Positions 23,601-29,686 of a stretch of DNA of 64,000 bases are shown here, piece by piece. The notes below the pieces were generated by a model. It saw only the letters and a list, made by a program, of their open reading frames with translations, did not search any database and was not told the DNA's origin. Source of the DNA: Mya arenaria. Taxonomy: Eukaryota > Mollusca > Bivalvia > Myida > Myidae. Every line of letters starts with the position of its first letter. The first letter of the stretch is position 1. Made by a program: the position numbers and the translations under genes. The stretch is from contig NC_069129.1 in NCBI RefSeq assembly GCF_026914265.1, positions 22,553,945-22,617,944 on the forward strand, written 5' to 3'.

Positions 23601-26600
23601 TTCATTTAGTTAAATCAAGATTAAGTAAGAAATTGGATTAATAAAAAAAGCCTCTTAAGCTTTAGAGTAATTGGGGCCTGGTGCTTCTGTGTCTTAATAC
23701 AATTAAACGATTAGTATTTAAAGTGTGCACTGTTGATTGATTGAACAATATTTCAATATACTTAGTAGGTGACCATTTCATCAAGATTCTTGGAAGTGAT
23801 TTTGCATTTTCAACAGTAATATTACACTGTTCTTAGGTTTGAGAGTATTTCTAAGATGCTTGATAATAGCATTATTTTTTGTTTTATAAATCCATGTATC
23901 GGTACTCAGCTTTCCGCCACCAAAGCAAAAAACAAGCCAATAGCAAATACTGTACATTAAATACCCCCACAAAACCATCACCAATATGTAACAAATTTAT
24001 TAAATAAATAGTCAATAATGTTATAAATTACAAAGGTAATTATACTTTTGCTTTGTAAATTTCATACTTATTTACACTGCATATTTTGATTATGTATAGG
24101 GCCCAGAAGGTGACGCAAATGCAAATATGGCCATCAACGATCCCAGTCATTATGTACTCAAGCCTCAGAGAGAGGGAGGAGGTATGTGTTAGGATTAGTT
24201 GGGCTCAAACCTCAGAGGGAGGGAGGAGGTATGTGTTAGGATTAGTTGGGCTCAAACCTCATAGAGAGAGGGAGGAGATATGTGTTAGGATTAGTTGGGC
24301 TCAAGCCTCAGAGAGAGGGAGGAGATATGTGTTAGGATTAGTTGGGCTCAAACCTCAGAGGGAGGGAGGAGGTATGTGTTAGGATTAGTTGGGCTCAAAC
24401 CTCAGAGAGAGGGAGGAGGTATGTGTTAGGATTAGTTGGGCTCAAGCCTCAGAGAGAGGGAGGAGGTATGTGTTAGGATTAGTTGGGCTCAAACCTCAGA
24501 GGGAGGGAGGAGGTATGTGTTAGGATTAGAAGGGCTCAAACCTCATAGAGAGAGGGAGGAGATATGTGTTAGGATTAGTTGGGCTCAAGCCTCAGAGAGA
24601 GGGAGGAGATATGTGTTAGGATTAGTTGGGCTCAAACCTCAGAGGGAGGGAGGAGGTTTGTGTTAGGATTAGTTGGGCTCAAACCTCAGAGGGAGGGAGG
24701 AGGTATGTGTTAGGATTAGAAGGGCTCAAACCTCATAGAGAGAGGGAGGAGATATGTGTTAGGATTAGTTGGGCTCAAGCCTCAGAGAGAGGGAGGAGAT
24801 ATGTGTTAGGATTAGTTGGGCTCAAACCTCAGAGGGAGGGAGGAGGTATGTGTTAGGATTAGTTGGGCTCAAACCTCAGAGGGAGGGAGGAGGTATGTGT
24901 TAGGATTAGTTGGGCTCAAACCTCAGAGAGAGGGAGGAGGTATGTGTTAGGATTAGTTGGGCTCAAACCTCAGAGAGAGGGAGGAGGTATGTGTTAGGAT
25001 TAGTTGGGCTCAAACCTCATAGAGAGAGGGAGGAGATATGTGTTAGGATTAGTGGGGCTCAAACCTCATAGATAGAGGGAGGAGGTATGTTTTAGGATTA
25101 GTGTGGCTCAAACCTCATAGAGAGAGGCAGGAGATATGTGTTAGGATTAGTGGGGCTCAAACCTCAGAGGGAGGGAGGAGGTATGTGTTAGGATTAGTTG
25201 GGTTTAAACCTCAGAGGGAGGAAGAAGGTATGTGTTAGGATTAGTGGGGCTCAAACCTCATAGAGAGAGGGAGGAGATATGTGTAAGCATTAGTTGGGTT
25301 TAAACCTCATAGAGAGAGGGAGGAGATATGTGTTAGGATTAGTGGGACTCAAACCTCAGAGGGAGGGAGTAGATATGTGTTAGGATAAGTGGGGCTCAAA
25401 CCTCATAGAGAGATGGAGGAGATATGTGTTAGGATTAGTGGGGCTCAAACCGCATAGAGAGAGGGAGGAGATATGTGTTAGGATTAGTGGGGCTCAAACC
25501 TTAGAGGGAGGGAGGAGGTATGTGTTAGGATTAGTTGCGCTCAAACCTCAGAGAGAGGGAGGAGGTATGTGTTAGGATTAATGGTGCTCAAACCTCAGAG
25601 AGAGGGAGGAGGTATGTGTTAGGATTAATGGTGCTCAAACCTCAGAGAGAGGGAGGAGGTATGTGTTAGGATTAGTGGTGCTCAAACCCTTGAGCTATTA
25701 AATGAGAAGCAGACACCTGTATAACTAAAAACCAGCACCTTGGAGTTGCGTTTCTACCTGCCTGTAACCATAAATGACTTCATTTCTTACCTGAATCTTG
25801 CAATTCTTAACAATTTTTTTTTTGAGAGTATGTGTTCCAAATAATGCCATATATATATATATGTTTCTTGGTACCGAGTATTCTTTAATAAGCCCCTGAG
25901 TACTTCATATCAAAACATGGGGCTTAGTAATAATGAAGTAGTCAGGGTTCTCAATAAGTTTTAGTTAAACTAGCCCTCATATAAAAGTAACTAGCCAACT
26001 AGGGAGGCCTGGAAAAGTTTCCCGAGTGAGAAATTAATTTCGAGCATTCTTGGTCATTCTAAAGGCATTTTTGAGCACATTTTTAAATTGCAATTACATT
26101 ATAAAAAATTCCTGTAATTGTCACATAATGCACTGGATACAAGTTCTACAGCTCATGTTTAAAACTGACATCAAACTTGTATGAAAGGCACATTGATTAA
26201 TGAAAGTTGGAAAGGCACATTGCCTAATGAGAATTGACAACAAGAAAGGTACAAGATAAAAAATTAAACCAAGTCAAATCTGAACCAGCCTAATTGCCAT
26301 TTGAACTGTCCATTTCAGCCAGCGGCCAGTTCTTGTTGAGAACCCTGTATAATATGTTTGTAAGGAATGTTGGATAAGAAAACTAGGCACATTAGACATA
26401 AGATGGTTGTCAACAATCTAGGACAAGCTTAACCAGGTTTTTCTTCCAACTCATGAGACAACATTTTTTGGTAATATGATATATATATATAATGGTGTAT
26501 ATGTTTTTTGTTGTTGTTTCTTGCAGGGAACAACATCTATGGAGATGAAATAGCAGAAATGCTGCAAAAAATGGGAAGTACAGAGGAAAGGAGCGCTTAC

Positions 26601-29600
26601 ATTCTGATGGAGCGAATATTTCCATGGCCTCAAAACAACCATTTATTGAAGGAGGGAAAACCATGTGACCTTTTGGAGGTCATTAGTGAGCTTGGAATAT
26701 ACGGAGTTTATCTAGGGTAGGTACTTAACACTGACCTAGAATAAATCAATTGATTTCTTCTAGCTTTTGTTTCGAGGAAAAAAAGTCCTCTATGTAGTGT
26801 TATAGCCTTGGCTTAGTTGTCGTAGCTGTGAGCGTCGATGACTTAAAAAACTTAAACCCTGGCCTTAAAGCTGCGCTCTCACAGATTTACCATTTTTACA
26901 AACTTTTTTATTTTTTGTCTTGGAATGAGCAAACTTTTGCGTTAATTATCTGCAAACCAGTGATAAAAGACTGCTGACAAAAGATCAGAACGCAGATTTT
27001 CTTATTTCCATTCGAAAATTGATGTTTTATGGCTAAAAGAGTTACTAACCGTTTAAGAAAAATGCATAAATCATATATTTTTGAACTTAAATATAAAAAT
27101 CTGCGATCTAATGTTTTGTCAGCAGTTCTATATGACTTGTTTACATGCTTTTTTGCATAAATTGGCTCGTGCCAAGACAAAAAATATAAAAGGTAGCAAA
27201 ACGGCCAATCTGTGAGAGTGCAGCTTTAAGGCATAACAAATTATATGTTTGTTTCTGGTTTCATCGCCAAAAATAATGGGTGGATAGATGTCAAAAACAC
27301 TTTATTTTTTATTTTTTAAAAGATAAAAAATCAAACAATTTTTTATGTCAAATTAAAAAAAAAGATCGATATTAAAAGGAAAAATATAACACCCTTTGCC
27401 ATAGACAATGTGCATTAGCAACAAAGACTTTATTTTTGGCTTTTAAAATTTTTGAGTTACCGTATTATATCATGTATAGGACGCTAGCATAGATAGGACG
27501 CAGGCAAAAAAATCGCTGAGAAAACGTGTAAAACCCCTTAATATATAAGATAGGACGCAGCGGAAAAATGTCAAAATCGGAGCCGAAAAATTGAGGTTGG
27601 TTAAGTATTTATAACATATATTGAAGTAAAAAAAACAAACAAAAATTGTATAAAATGCATATTTCGATAAGTGTCTTGTGTACTTCGATAATAATCGTCG
27701 TATTTCAGTAATTAAACGTACACAACAATGATATATGTCTTGACATTTTGAGAACATTCACGCATATTATAAGACTTATACAAATGATGTAATAGACTAG
27801 TTCTGACTGACAGTCAACCGTTGCATCTCCCTACATGCCTTCTGAATGACAGTCAACCGTTGCAACCGTTGCAAAACTGTGTATTGTCAAAACTAATGAT
27901 TGTTTTGATAAGGCTTGTCGCTGCGCGGATTAAAGCATGTCAGCATAATTATTGCGCGTCGGTAATTAGCCTTGCCAGCAGAAGGCACCTCGGGTAAAGT
28001 GCGAACAAACAACAATACAGTATTACCATCGCAATAGTTTGTTCTATTGATGTTTTTCTAATGACAGACAGCGGATGTTTTTCACACCTTCGCACATTTG
28101 AAAAGATTTGATAGTGACAATAATGCTACTTTGCGTTATGCACATTCCTTTATTATTTTTTTAAAACAGTAACGTACAACAAAATGTTTTGTTAAATATC
28201 GAAACATTAAATTCATGAACAATGATTAATTGATAAATAGCTCCTTTCCCGATTTTCCGTTGCCGTTATAACTCAATCCAGTTTAAGTGCTGACTCACAT
28301 AGAGTTTTTATGAGTAGCGTCCCTTTTGTAAAAAAGTAAACACTCGTGTTTGTTTTCAATTTATTTCTCAATAAATCATTTTAAACATTCAATATATTTC
28401 TGCGTGTGTTAACTTGCATGATTTTACCTATGTCAGTTGTTCACTTCGGTGATGCAGTACAGATACTTACTATAACCGCGTTCTTCCCCGGTCCGATATT
28501 TTCAACCTGAAATGGACTTGGAAAAAAACAGATGAAATTCTAATAGCATAGAAAGGACGCAGGCAATTTTTAAGAAGATAATTGGGGGTAAAAAAGTGCG
28601 TCCTATGCATGATATAATACGGTATGCCTCTTTTTGGTGACATTTGCATGGGTGAAAGTTTGAATTTTTCAAAATACTGAAAATAGGGTATTTACAGAGG
28701 AAAATGCCATTTTTACAATACATTATATAGGATAAATATTTTCCAAAATACTGAATTCAGTATCAATACTAAAAACTTTCACCCATGCATTTGTTGGTGA
28801 TTTTCCCACAGCTTTCTTGTTCATTATTCAAAATTATATGCTATCATTTAAAAACAATTTTATCGAGGTAAAGAGATTGGTACACATAAGTACAACACAT
28901 TGTTACATTATGTTAAACATTTAAACGGGCAAAGTGCCAAGTGGACATTTATGAAAAAAAATAATGAGTACTTTATTTCAGTAAAAACTTAAAGTATTTT
29001 TTAAATATCCTAGCTGGCACACCTTGAAATTAATTTTATAAGAAATTTTGTCAGTACATTTTTTAGAACCTTATATTTTAATATGTATATTTTACTCAGA
29101 TGCTTTGAAGAAATTAGTTATTATAAGGTATTGTATTTTACTGTGTTGCTAAATTGCTTTTTTCTGAGCTATCATGGCATTTTGGCATTGAAGAAGTAGA
29201 GAAAAGTAGGGAAAATTAAGGAGTTTGTGTGCAATGTCTTAAATGAAAGGTAAATGAATATACTCCTCAGGCCCTTATTTCTCAAAACTTCTTAAGCTTA
29301 ACAGACTTAAGTAACTTATTTTAATTAGCCAAAATACATATTTGATACATATTTAAATATTGAAAAATGAAAAATGGTTTATTCGGATTGTCATAAAGAT
29401 AATTCCTATCTAAAGTATAAACACTCTTAAAAAGGGTAAATATCACCCAAATAATTGGAAAAAAATAGTGAGCTTAGCTTAATCCTGTCATAATGGACTA
29501 GAAGTTTAGGCCAGATGTCAAATTTTGTATTCTAATTATTTCAGATCAGCTGAGGAAGAGTTGGTTAATGAAGAAGTGGGTCATCTCCTTAGAACTAAGG

Positions 29601-29686
29601 CTCATACAGACAATGAGGGTGGAATAGTGGCGGGGTTCGCTACCATAGACTCACCACTCATTGTAGAGGCACCATGTGTAAAATAG
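5676..29686 (+). CDS. GSS: Glutathione synthetase (eukaryotic type), 12 coding exons, 494 aa
   Basis: It joins gamma-glutamylcysteine and glycine with ATP to make glutathione, in the cytosol as a homodimer. Exons: 5676-5772, 8134-8320, 8711-8786, 18879-19042, 19477-19519, 20304-20377, 21148-21312, 22326-22398, 23246-23437, 24100-24181, 26527-26716 and 29545-29686. All introns are GT-AG, and the phases join into one open frame of 495 codons. Human GSS has 474 residues. The protein starts MSATALSLSG. The metal-binding segment LRQIEINTIASSF is near residues 151-163 (Glu155, Asn157). The glycine-rich ATP loop KPQREGGGNN is at 378-387, split by intron 10 inside its third Gly codon. The C-terminal LLRTKAHTDNEGG (Arg464, Lys466) matches the substrate lid and A-loop. 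FRDGY-like YYRDGYAPTHY and ATFAG-like NTFAGQYTLD are also typical. Intron 3 is about 10 kb and full of antisense mobile elements. I see no disabling change in the exons. Identity is secure; the 5' untranslated part is not resolved. Confidence 0.96.
5812..6112. mobile_element. MITE family A copy 1 (intron 1 of GSS)
   Basis: This inverted-repeat element runs from TTTAAGCCGCACCCAAACAG to CTGTAAGAGTGCAGCTTTAA. Its interior shares the stretch about ACTGCTGACAAAAGATCAGATC with copies at 26.87, 56.0 and 58.15 kb. No transposase frame is present. Confidence 0.7.
6862..7270. mobile_element. Inverted-repeat element with AGGGCTTCC ends
   Basis: The left end AGGGCTTCCATTAAG and right end CTTTAACGGAAGCCCT are inverted repeats enclosing about 400 bp. 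The interior repeats GGAAGTTT and ACTTCCA many times in both orientations. It is a non-autonomous DNA element in intron 1 of GSS. Confidence 0.7.
8875..8923 (+). pseudogene. Decayed partial duplicate of GSS exon 3
   Basis: Codons at 8885-8923 read DVYKTVRSKSSAQ, against DIYTTVRKEGSAQ at the end of real exon 3 (8748-8786). That is 30 of 39 bases identical, and both end in CAG followed by GT. Upstream, one extra base and an in-frame TAG destroy the frame, and the first half of the exon is not recognisable. It lies 89 bp after the real exon, so it appears to be a fossil tandem exon duplication. Confidence 0.7.
8924..9815. other. Intron 3 stretch, no gene; TTG microsatellite
   Basis: A GTTGTTGTTGTTG run near 8983 sits between two similar phrases, CCTTCACGAAATAG and GATTCACGAAATAGG (near 8970 and 9170), which suggests a further repeat insertion. 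The rest is AT-rich intron. Confidence 0.4.
10278..11939 (-). CDS. LINE ORF, C-terminal part: reverse transcriptase
   Basis: A frame of 553 residues with the standard reverse-transcriptase motifs in order: NYRPVSILCIVSKILE, GFRCNYSTDSCLIHL, IMLDLQKAFDTVDH (first catalytic Asp), GVPQGSILGPLLF, LYADDSAILF (YADD active site), GKTECILFGS and VKYLGNILD. The C-terminal NKVVRFIYGYDCRTSLKVS and YNIRHSAGNF are typical of CR1-like elements. It has no ATG of its own at the beginning (the frame opens at TTG after PLPF-like codons), which agrees with its being the continuation of the endonuclease frame across a one-base shift. The domain is otherwise intact, so the copy is fairly young. Confidence 0.88.
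   Translation of the reverse strand: MPFNLFNYESDCFKRFYKDRNPDSVKFKLHTVSEEYIYKELCKLNCSKSTGLDNIPARFLKDAAPFLKIPVTFLINSSITSNIVPSELKNAKVKPLFKKNNRSDVSNYRPVSILCIVSKILERVVYNQLESFLVKHGLLYELQSGFRCNYSTDSCLIHLTDHIKEQNSKGLYTGMIMLDLQKAFDTVDHKILCQKLKEIGVDSIDWFQSYLSGRKQVVNVNNTTSEFMNISCGVPQGSILGPLLFLCYVNDMSISISKKCKLILYADDSAILFSHKDPSVISNVLGKELENCSKWLVDNKLSLHLGKTECILFGSKRKLTKVDSFNVNCNGHIIKPKQSVKYLGNILDNDLSAASIVNNIVSKVNSRLKFLYRQNRFLDMNLRRLLCNSLIQCHFDYASTSWYSGICKQFKNRLQVTQNKVVRFIYGYDCRTSLKVSAFSDIGWLNIENRIKQLRLNHVHKIFNSKCPSYLHEHFTLVSSTHSYNIRHSAGNFKVPQADSFILNTFFYQAIQDWNSLPIKLKELKNKNTFKKEVKSHLIVGMKCAEMEDFLFY
11920..13653 (-). CDS. LINE ORF, N-terminal part: PHD-type zinc finger and APE endonuclease
   Basis: A frame of 577 residues. 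A Cys/His-rich finger (PCSVCGKG, CDFC, THIRCSG, CRIC) occupies about residues 69-121. An APE-like endonuclease follows, with HFNIRSLLPKL, FSETWLD (catalytic Glu), ILGDFNICF, LDHILCS and SDHLPVF, at about 168-370. The C-terminal third is a linker typical of these elements (EPWLDSNILELI and KSEYMSNKLEENKNDPKKLW). The frame ends a few codons after an A8 run on the minus strand (plus 11946-11953). The reverse transcriptase continues in the frame one base away, so the two parts were once one protein of about 1,130 residues. The start Met is uncertain. The GSS gene is in the opposite orientation. Confidence 0.85.
   Translation of the reverse strand: MLLQWTFFTRIENGVNRRQPHRTFVYPYYYLRGLSRSLPEMAELLRLDKYADNSGFSNMKKGRQPKFPCSVCGKGVTARSKAVNCDFCEIRTHIRCSGYISDSFYSNVCKSNGSFYFTCRICTFKLLPFYLCDDLNDIHDRILPDLHDNSFAESCSNFNCFELKGLHFIHFNIRSLLPKLPEVRHLMSKYRFAAIAFSETWLDNSVMDSEIQIQGYNVIRKDRNRQGGGVCLYVNEDLAFTERRDLENDNLEAVWADILLPKTKPILIGSCYRPPKQTDFVDIFENVLSMVRSDTEWYILGDFNICFFAKKSALFKRFEQVLNIFNLKQIINDPTRISESSSSVLDHILCSHQNKIVLSGTLPIGLSDHLPVFCTRKTQKGTYNMHKNVVVRSLKHYNVDHFIHKLKLCDWSNMFIAKTVEDSWLSFKETFLSVLNTVAPVKEVRLKQRSEPWLDSNILELISQRDAFYFKFKKYKQKEMLDKYRFYRNLVQKEVIKAKSEYMSNKLEENKNDPKKLWSDLKNLGYSSKSKSSPNIVLNIDDENCFEPCKIANHFNTFFTTVASTLVKKTTFALQFV
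13661..14229. other. Intron 3 stretch without a supported gene
   Basis: The sequence just upstream (in element sense) of the LINE is AT-rich, with no domain or inverted repeat I can recognise. A 156-residue open frame starting at 13952 overlaps the next MITE and is not coding. Confidence 0.4.
14230..14550. mobile_element. MITE family H, copy 1 (TGCACCAG ends, C-run/G-run subterminal)
   Basis: The left end reads TGCACCAGACAATTGTAACC followed by a C14 run and AGGTATGGGG. The right end is its inverse: CCCGGACCTGGAG, a G run, then CAATTGACTGGTGCA. The interior has GGGACTTTGACTTT and AACCCCGGCTAAAATCC. A second copy lies in the opposite orientation at 57157-57470. Confidence 0.85.
14551..15799. 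other. Intron 3 stretch, AT-rich; one GAT microsatellite
   Basis: No gene is visible. A short (GAT)n run lies near 15406-15426. Small open frames here have no domain content. Confidence 0.45.
15800..15895 (-). repeat. tRNA-like SINE fragment
   Basis: On the minus strand the sequence has an A-box-like AGTGGTCTAGAGGATAAG and, about 20 bases later, a B-box-like GAGTTCAAGACC. This spacing is what tRNA-derived short interspersed elements show. It does not fold into an intact tRNA by eye. Confidence 0.45.
16458..16798. mobile_element. MITE family A copy 2 (diverged)
   Basis: TTTAAAGCTGCATCCTCACAG at the left and CAATCTGTGATAGAGCAGCT at the right are inverted relatives of the family A ends. The interior retains ACGAGCCGATTGGCAATTATT and TGCTGACATAATATCAGATC. 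Confidence 0.6.
16799..17707. other. Intron 3 stretch without a supported gene
   Basis: A 93-residue open frame at 17047-17328 has no recognisable domain. A B-box-like GTTCGATACCAAC near 17272 suggests an old SINE. I see nothing else. Confidence 0.35.
17708..18181 (-). CDS. ORF with signal peptide and 2A-like motif, probable retroelement 5' module
   Basis: A 157-residue frame antisense to GSS inside intron 3. Residues 1-22 look like a signal peptide (MVAFRGILVACILLQIYL). A second hydrophobic stretch, RYIFFVFLLLSG, runs directly into GDVHPHPGP at residues 105-113 (17843-17869). The family pattern of 2A peptides, which make the ribosome skip a bond, is D-V/I-E/x-x-N-P-G-P; here the Asn is His, which normally abolishes skipping. 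A hydrophobic run plus 2A at an N-terminus is known from APE-type LINEs of sea urchins and molluscs, so this may be the first exon of such an element or a domesticated copy. A good donor, GTAAGA, follows GGGTC near 17766, so the true protein may be spliced there. After the motif the protein shares DKYA with the N-terminus of the LINE at 13.5 kb. Function unknown. Confidence 0.5.
   Translation of the reverse strand: MVAFRGILVACILLQIYLKAVEYNDTNQPKTKHKYSPGEKTLVNCFDSTKKSIFTFEILSYLSPPVVEVAPSHFVSSMRTIKNLQKYYAKVNPRYIFFVFLLLSGDVHPHPGPIEQDKYAIVTPRLVSRYGLGYNTGRKKIVHHGRPRRCSNNQEIC
18182..18878 (-). promoter_or_regulatory. Possible promoter of the antisense ORF, with a CRE-like palindrome
   Basis: The sequence upstream of the antisense ATG is richer in CpG than the rest of intron 3 and contains a full CRE palindrome TGACGTCA at 18704-18711. 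No clear TATA box is placed. This is inference from composition and one motif. Confidence 0.25.
19108..19358. mobile_element. MITE family C copy 1
   Basis: GGCCCCAATTTCTTGACA at the left and CGTGAAATTTGGGCC at the right are inverted repeats about 250 bp apart. The interior has AAGCTTAACAGGCTAAG and GTGAGCTTAGCTTAATC, shared with copies at 29270 and 61217. It lies in GSS intron 4. Confidence 0.75.
21505..21808. mobile_element. Inverted-repeat element with perfect 14-bp ends (GSS intron 7)
   Basis: CATACATGCCATAT at 21505 and its exact inverse ATATGGCATGTATG ending at 21808 enclose 304 bp. Inside, AATCCCCTGG/CCCCC phrases recur at both sides. It carries no coding sequence. Confidence 0.8.
21830..22210. 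repeat. Degenerate dispersed repeat with 'TTATGGCCCTTTAA' phrases
   Basis: Phrases such as AAGAATTATGGCCCTTTAA, ATGAAACTTCATAGGAA and ATGAAACTTCCTAGGAACG recur at about 150-170 bp spacing. The same style of repeat reappears at 23.05, 33.1-33.8, 47.6-48.1, 53.5-55.6 and 63.1 kb. It is a very common bivalve repeat type, with no coding sense. Confidence 0.5.
23447..23678. mobile_element. MITE family C copy 2, starting 10 bases after the exon 9 donor
   Basis: GGCCCGAATTTCTTGAAAC and the right end AGAGTAATTGGGGCC flank about 230 bp with AAGAACTGATTAAGCTAGGC inside. Its left end lies only ten bases into intron 9 of GSS and is included in the open frame that runs past the exon. Confidence 0.65.
24157..25690 (+). 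repeat. Minisatellite of about 47 bp, 32 copies, built from the GSS exon 10 / intron 10 junction
   Basis: The unit is CTCAAGCCTCAGAGAGAGGG followed by AGGAG, then GTATGTGTTAGGATTAGTTG and GG (47 bp; 49 bp in copies with CTCATAGAG). The first 25 bases are the exon 10 codons for LKPQREGG plus the first base of the third Gly codon. GTATGT is the intron donor. I count 32 downstream copies of the donor-side segment. Nineteen keep GT after GGAG and thirteen have AT there (GGAGATATGT). In the GSS frame, read-through reaches TAG a few codons past the first donor. The 3' copies are the most diverged. Confidence 0.95.
25943..26347. mobile_element. Inverted-repeat element with CAGGGTTCTCAA ends
   Basis: CAGGGTTCTCAATAAG on the left and CTTGTTGAGAACCCTG on the right are inverted repeats about 400 bp apart, within GSS intron 10. 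TAGCCCT/TAGCCAACTAG phrases near the left end and GCCAGCGGCCAG near the right end are subterminal. There is no transposase. Confidence 0.75.
26865..27229. mobile_element. MITE family A copy 3, best preserved
   Basis: TTAAAGCTGCGCTCTCACAG and CTGTGAGAGTGCAGCTTTAA are near-perfect inverted ends. The interior is itself largely palindromic, with GACTGCTGACAAAAGATCAG near the left and TTGTCAGCAGTTCTATATGA near the right. It lies in GSS intron 11. Confidence 0.9.
27458..28624. mobile_element. DNA element with 27-bp terminal inverted repeats and TA flanks
   Basis: The left end TACCGTATTATATCATGTAT continues AGGACGC. The right end is its inverse with a single mismatch (GCGTCCTATGCATGATATAA then TACGGTA). 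The flanking TA suggests a Tc1/mariner- or pogo-like TA target. Subterminal AGGACGCAGGC phrases are repeated near both ends. The 1.17-kb interior holds no transposase, so it is non-autonomous. Confidence 0.85.
28644..28792. mobile_element. Small inverted-repeat element (about 149 bp)
   Basis: TTGCATGGGTGAAAGTTT at the left and its inverse AAACTTTCACCCATGCAT at the right enclose about 110 bp. CAAAATACTGAA is repeated inside. It lies directly beside the 27458-28624 element. Confidence 0.8.
29270..29512. mobile_element. MITE family C copy 3
   Basis: GGCCCTTATTTCTCAAAAC, AAGCTTAACAGACTTAAG and GTGAGCTTAGCTTAATCCTG are shared with copy 1. The right end (GTTTAGGCC) is diverged. It ends just before the acceptor of GSS exon 12. 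Confidence 0.65.

Noticed and set aside
24086-24856. Open frames of 76-98 residues with repeating ISWAQ..EGGRRYVLGL units
   Set aside because: They are translations of the GSS minisatellite in a frame other than GSS, with no independent start or splice support.
27470-27757. 95-residue Phe/Leu/Cys-rich minus frame that looks like a membrane protein
   Set aside because: It covers the end and subterminal repeats of the 27458-28624 DNA element; the hydrophobicity comes from T-rich codons.
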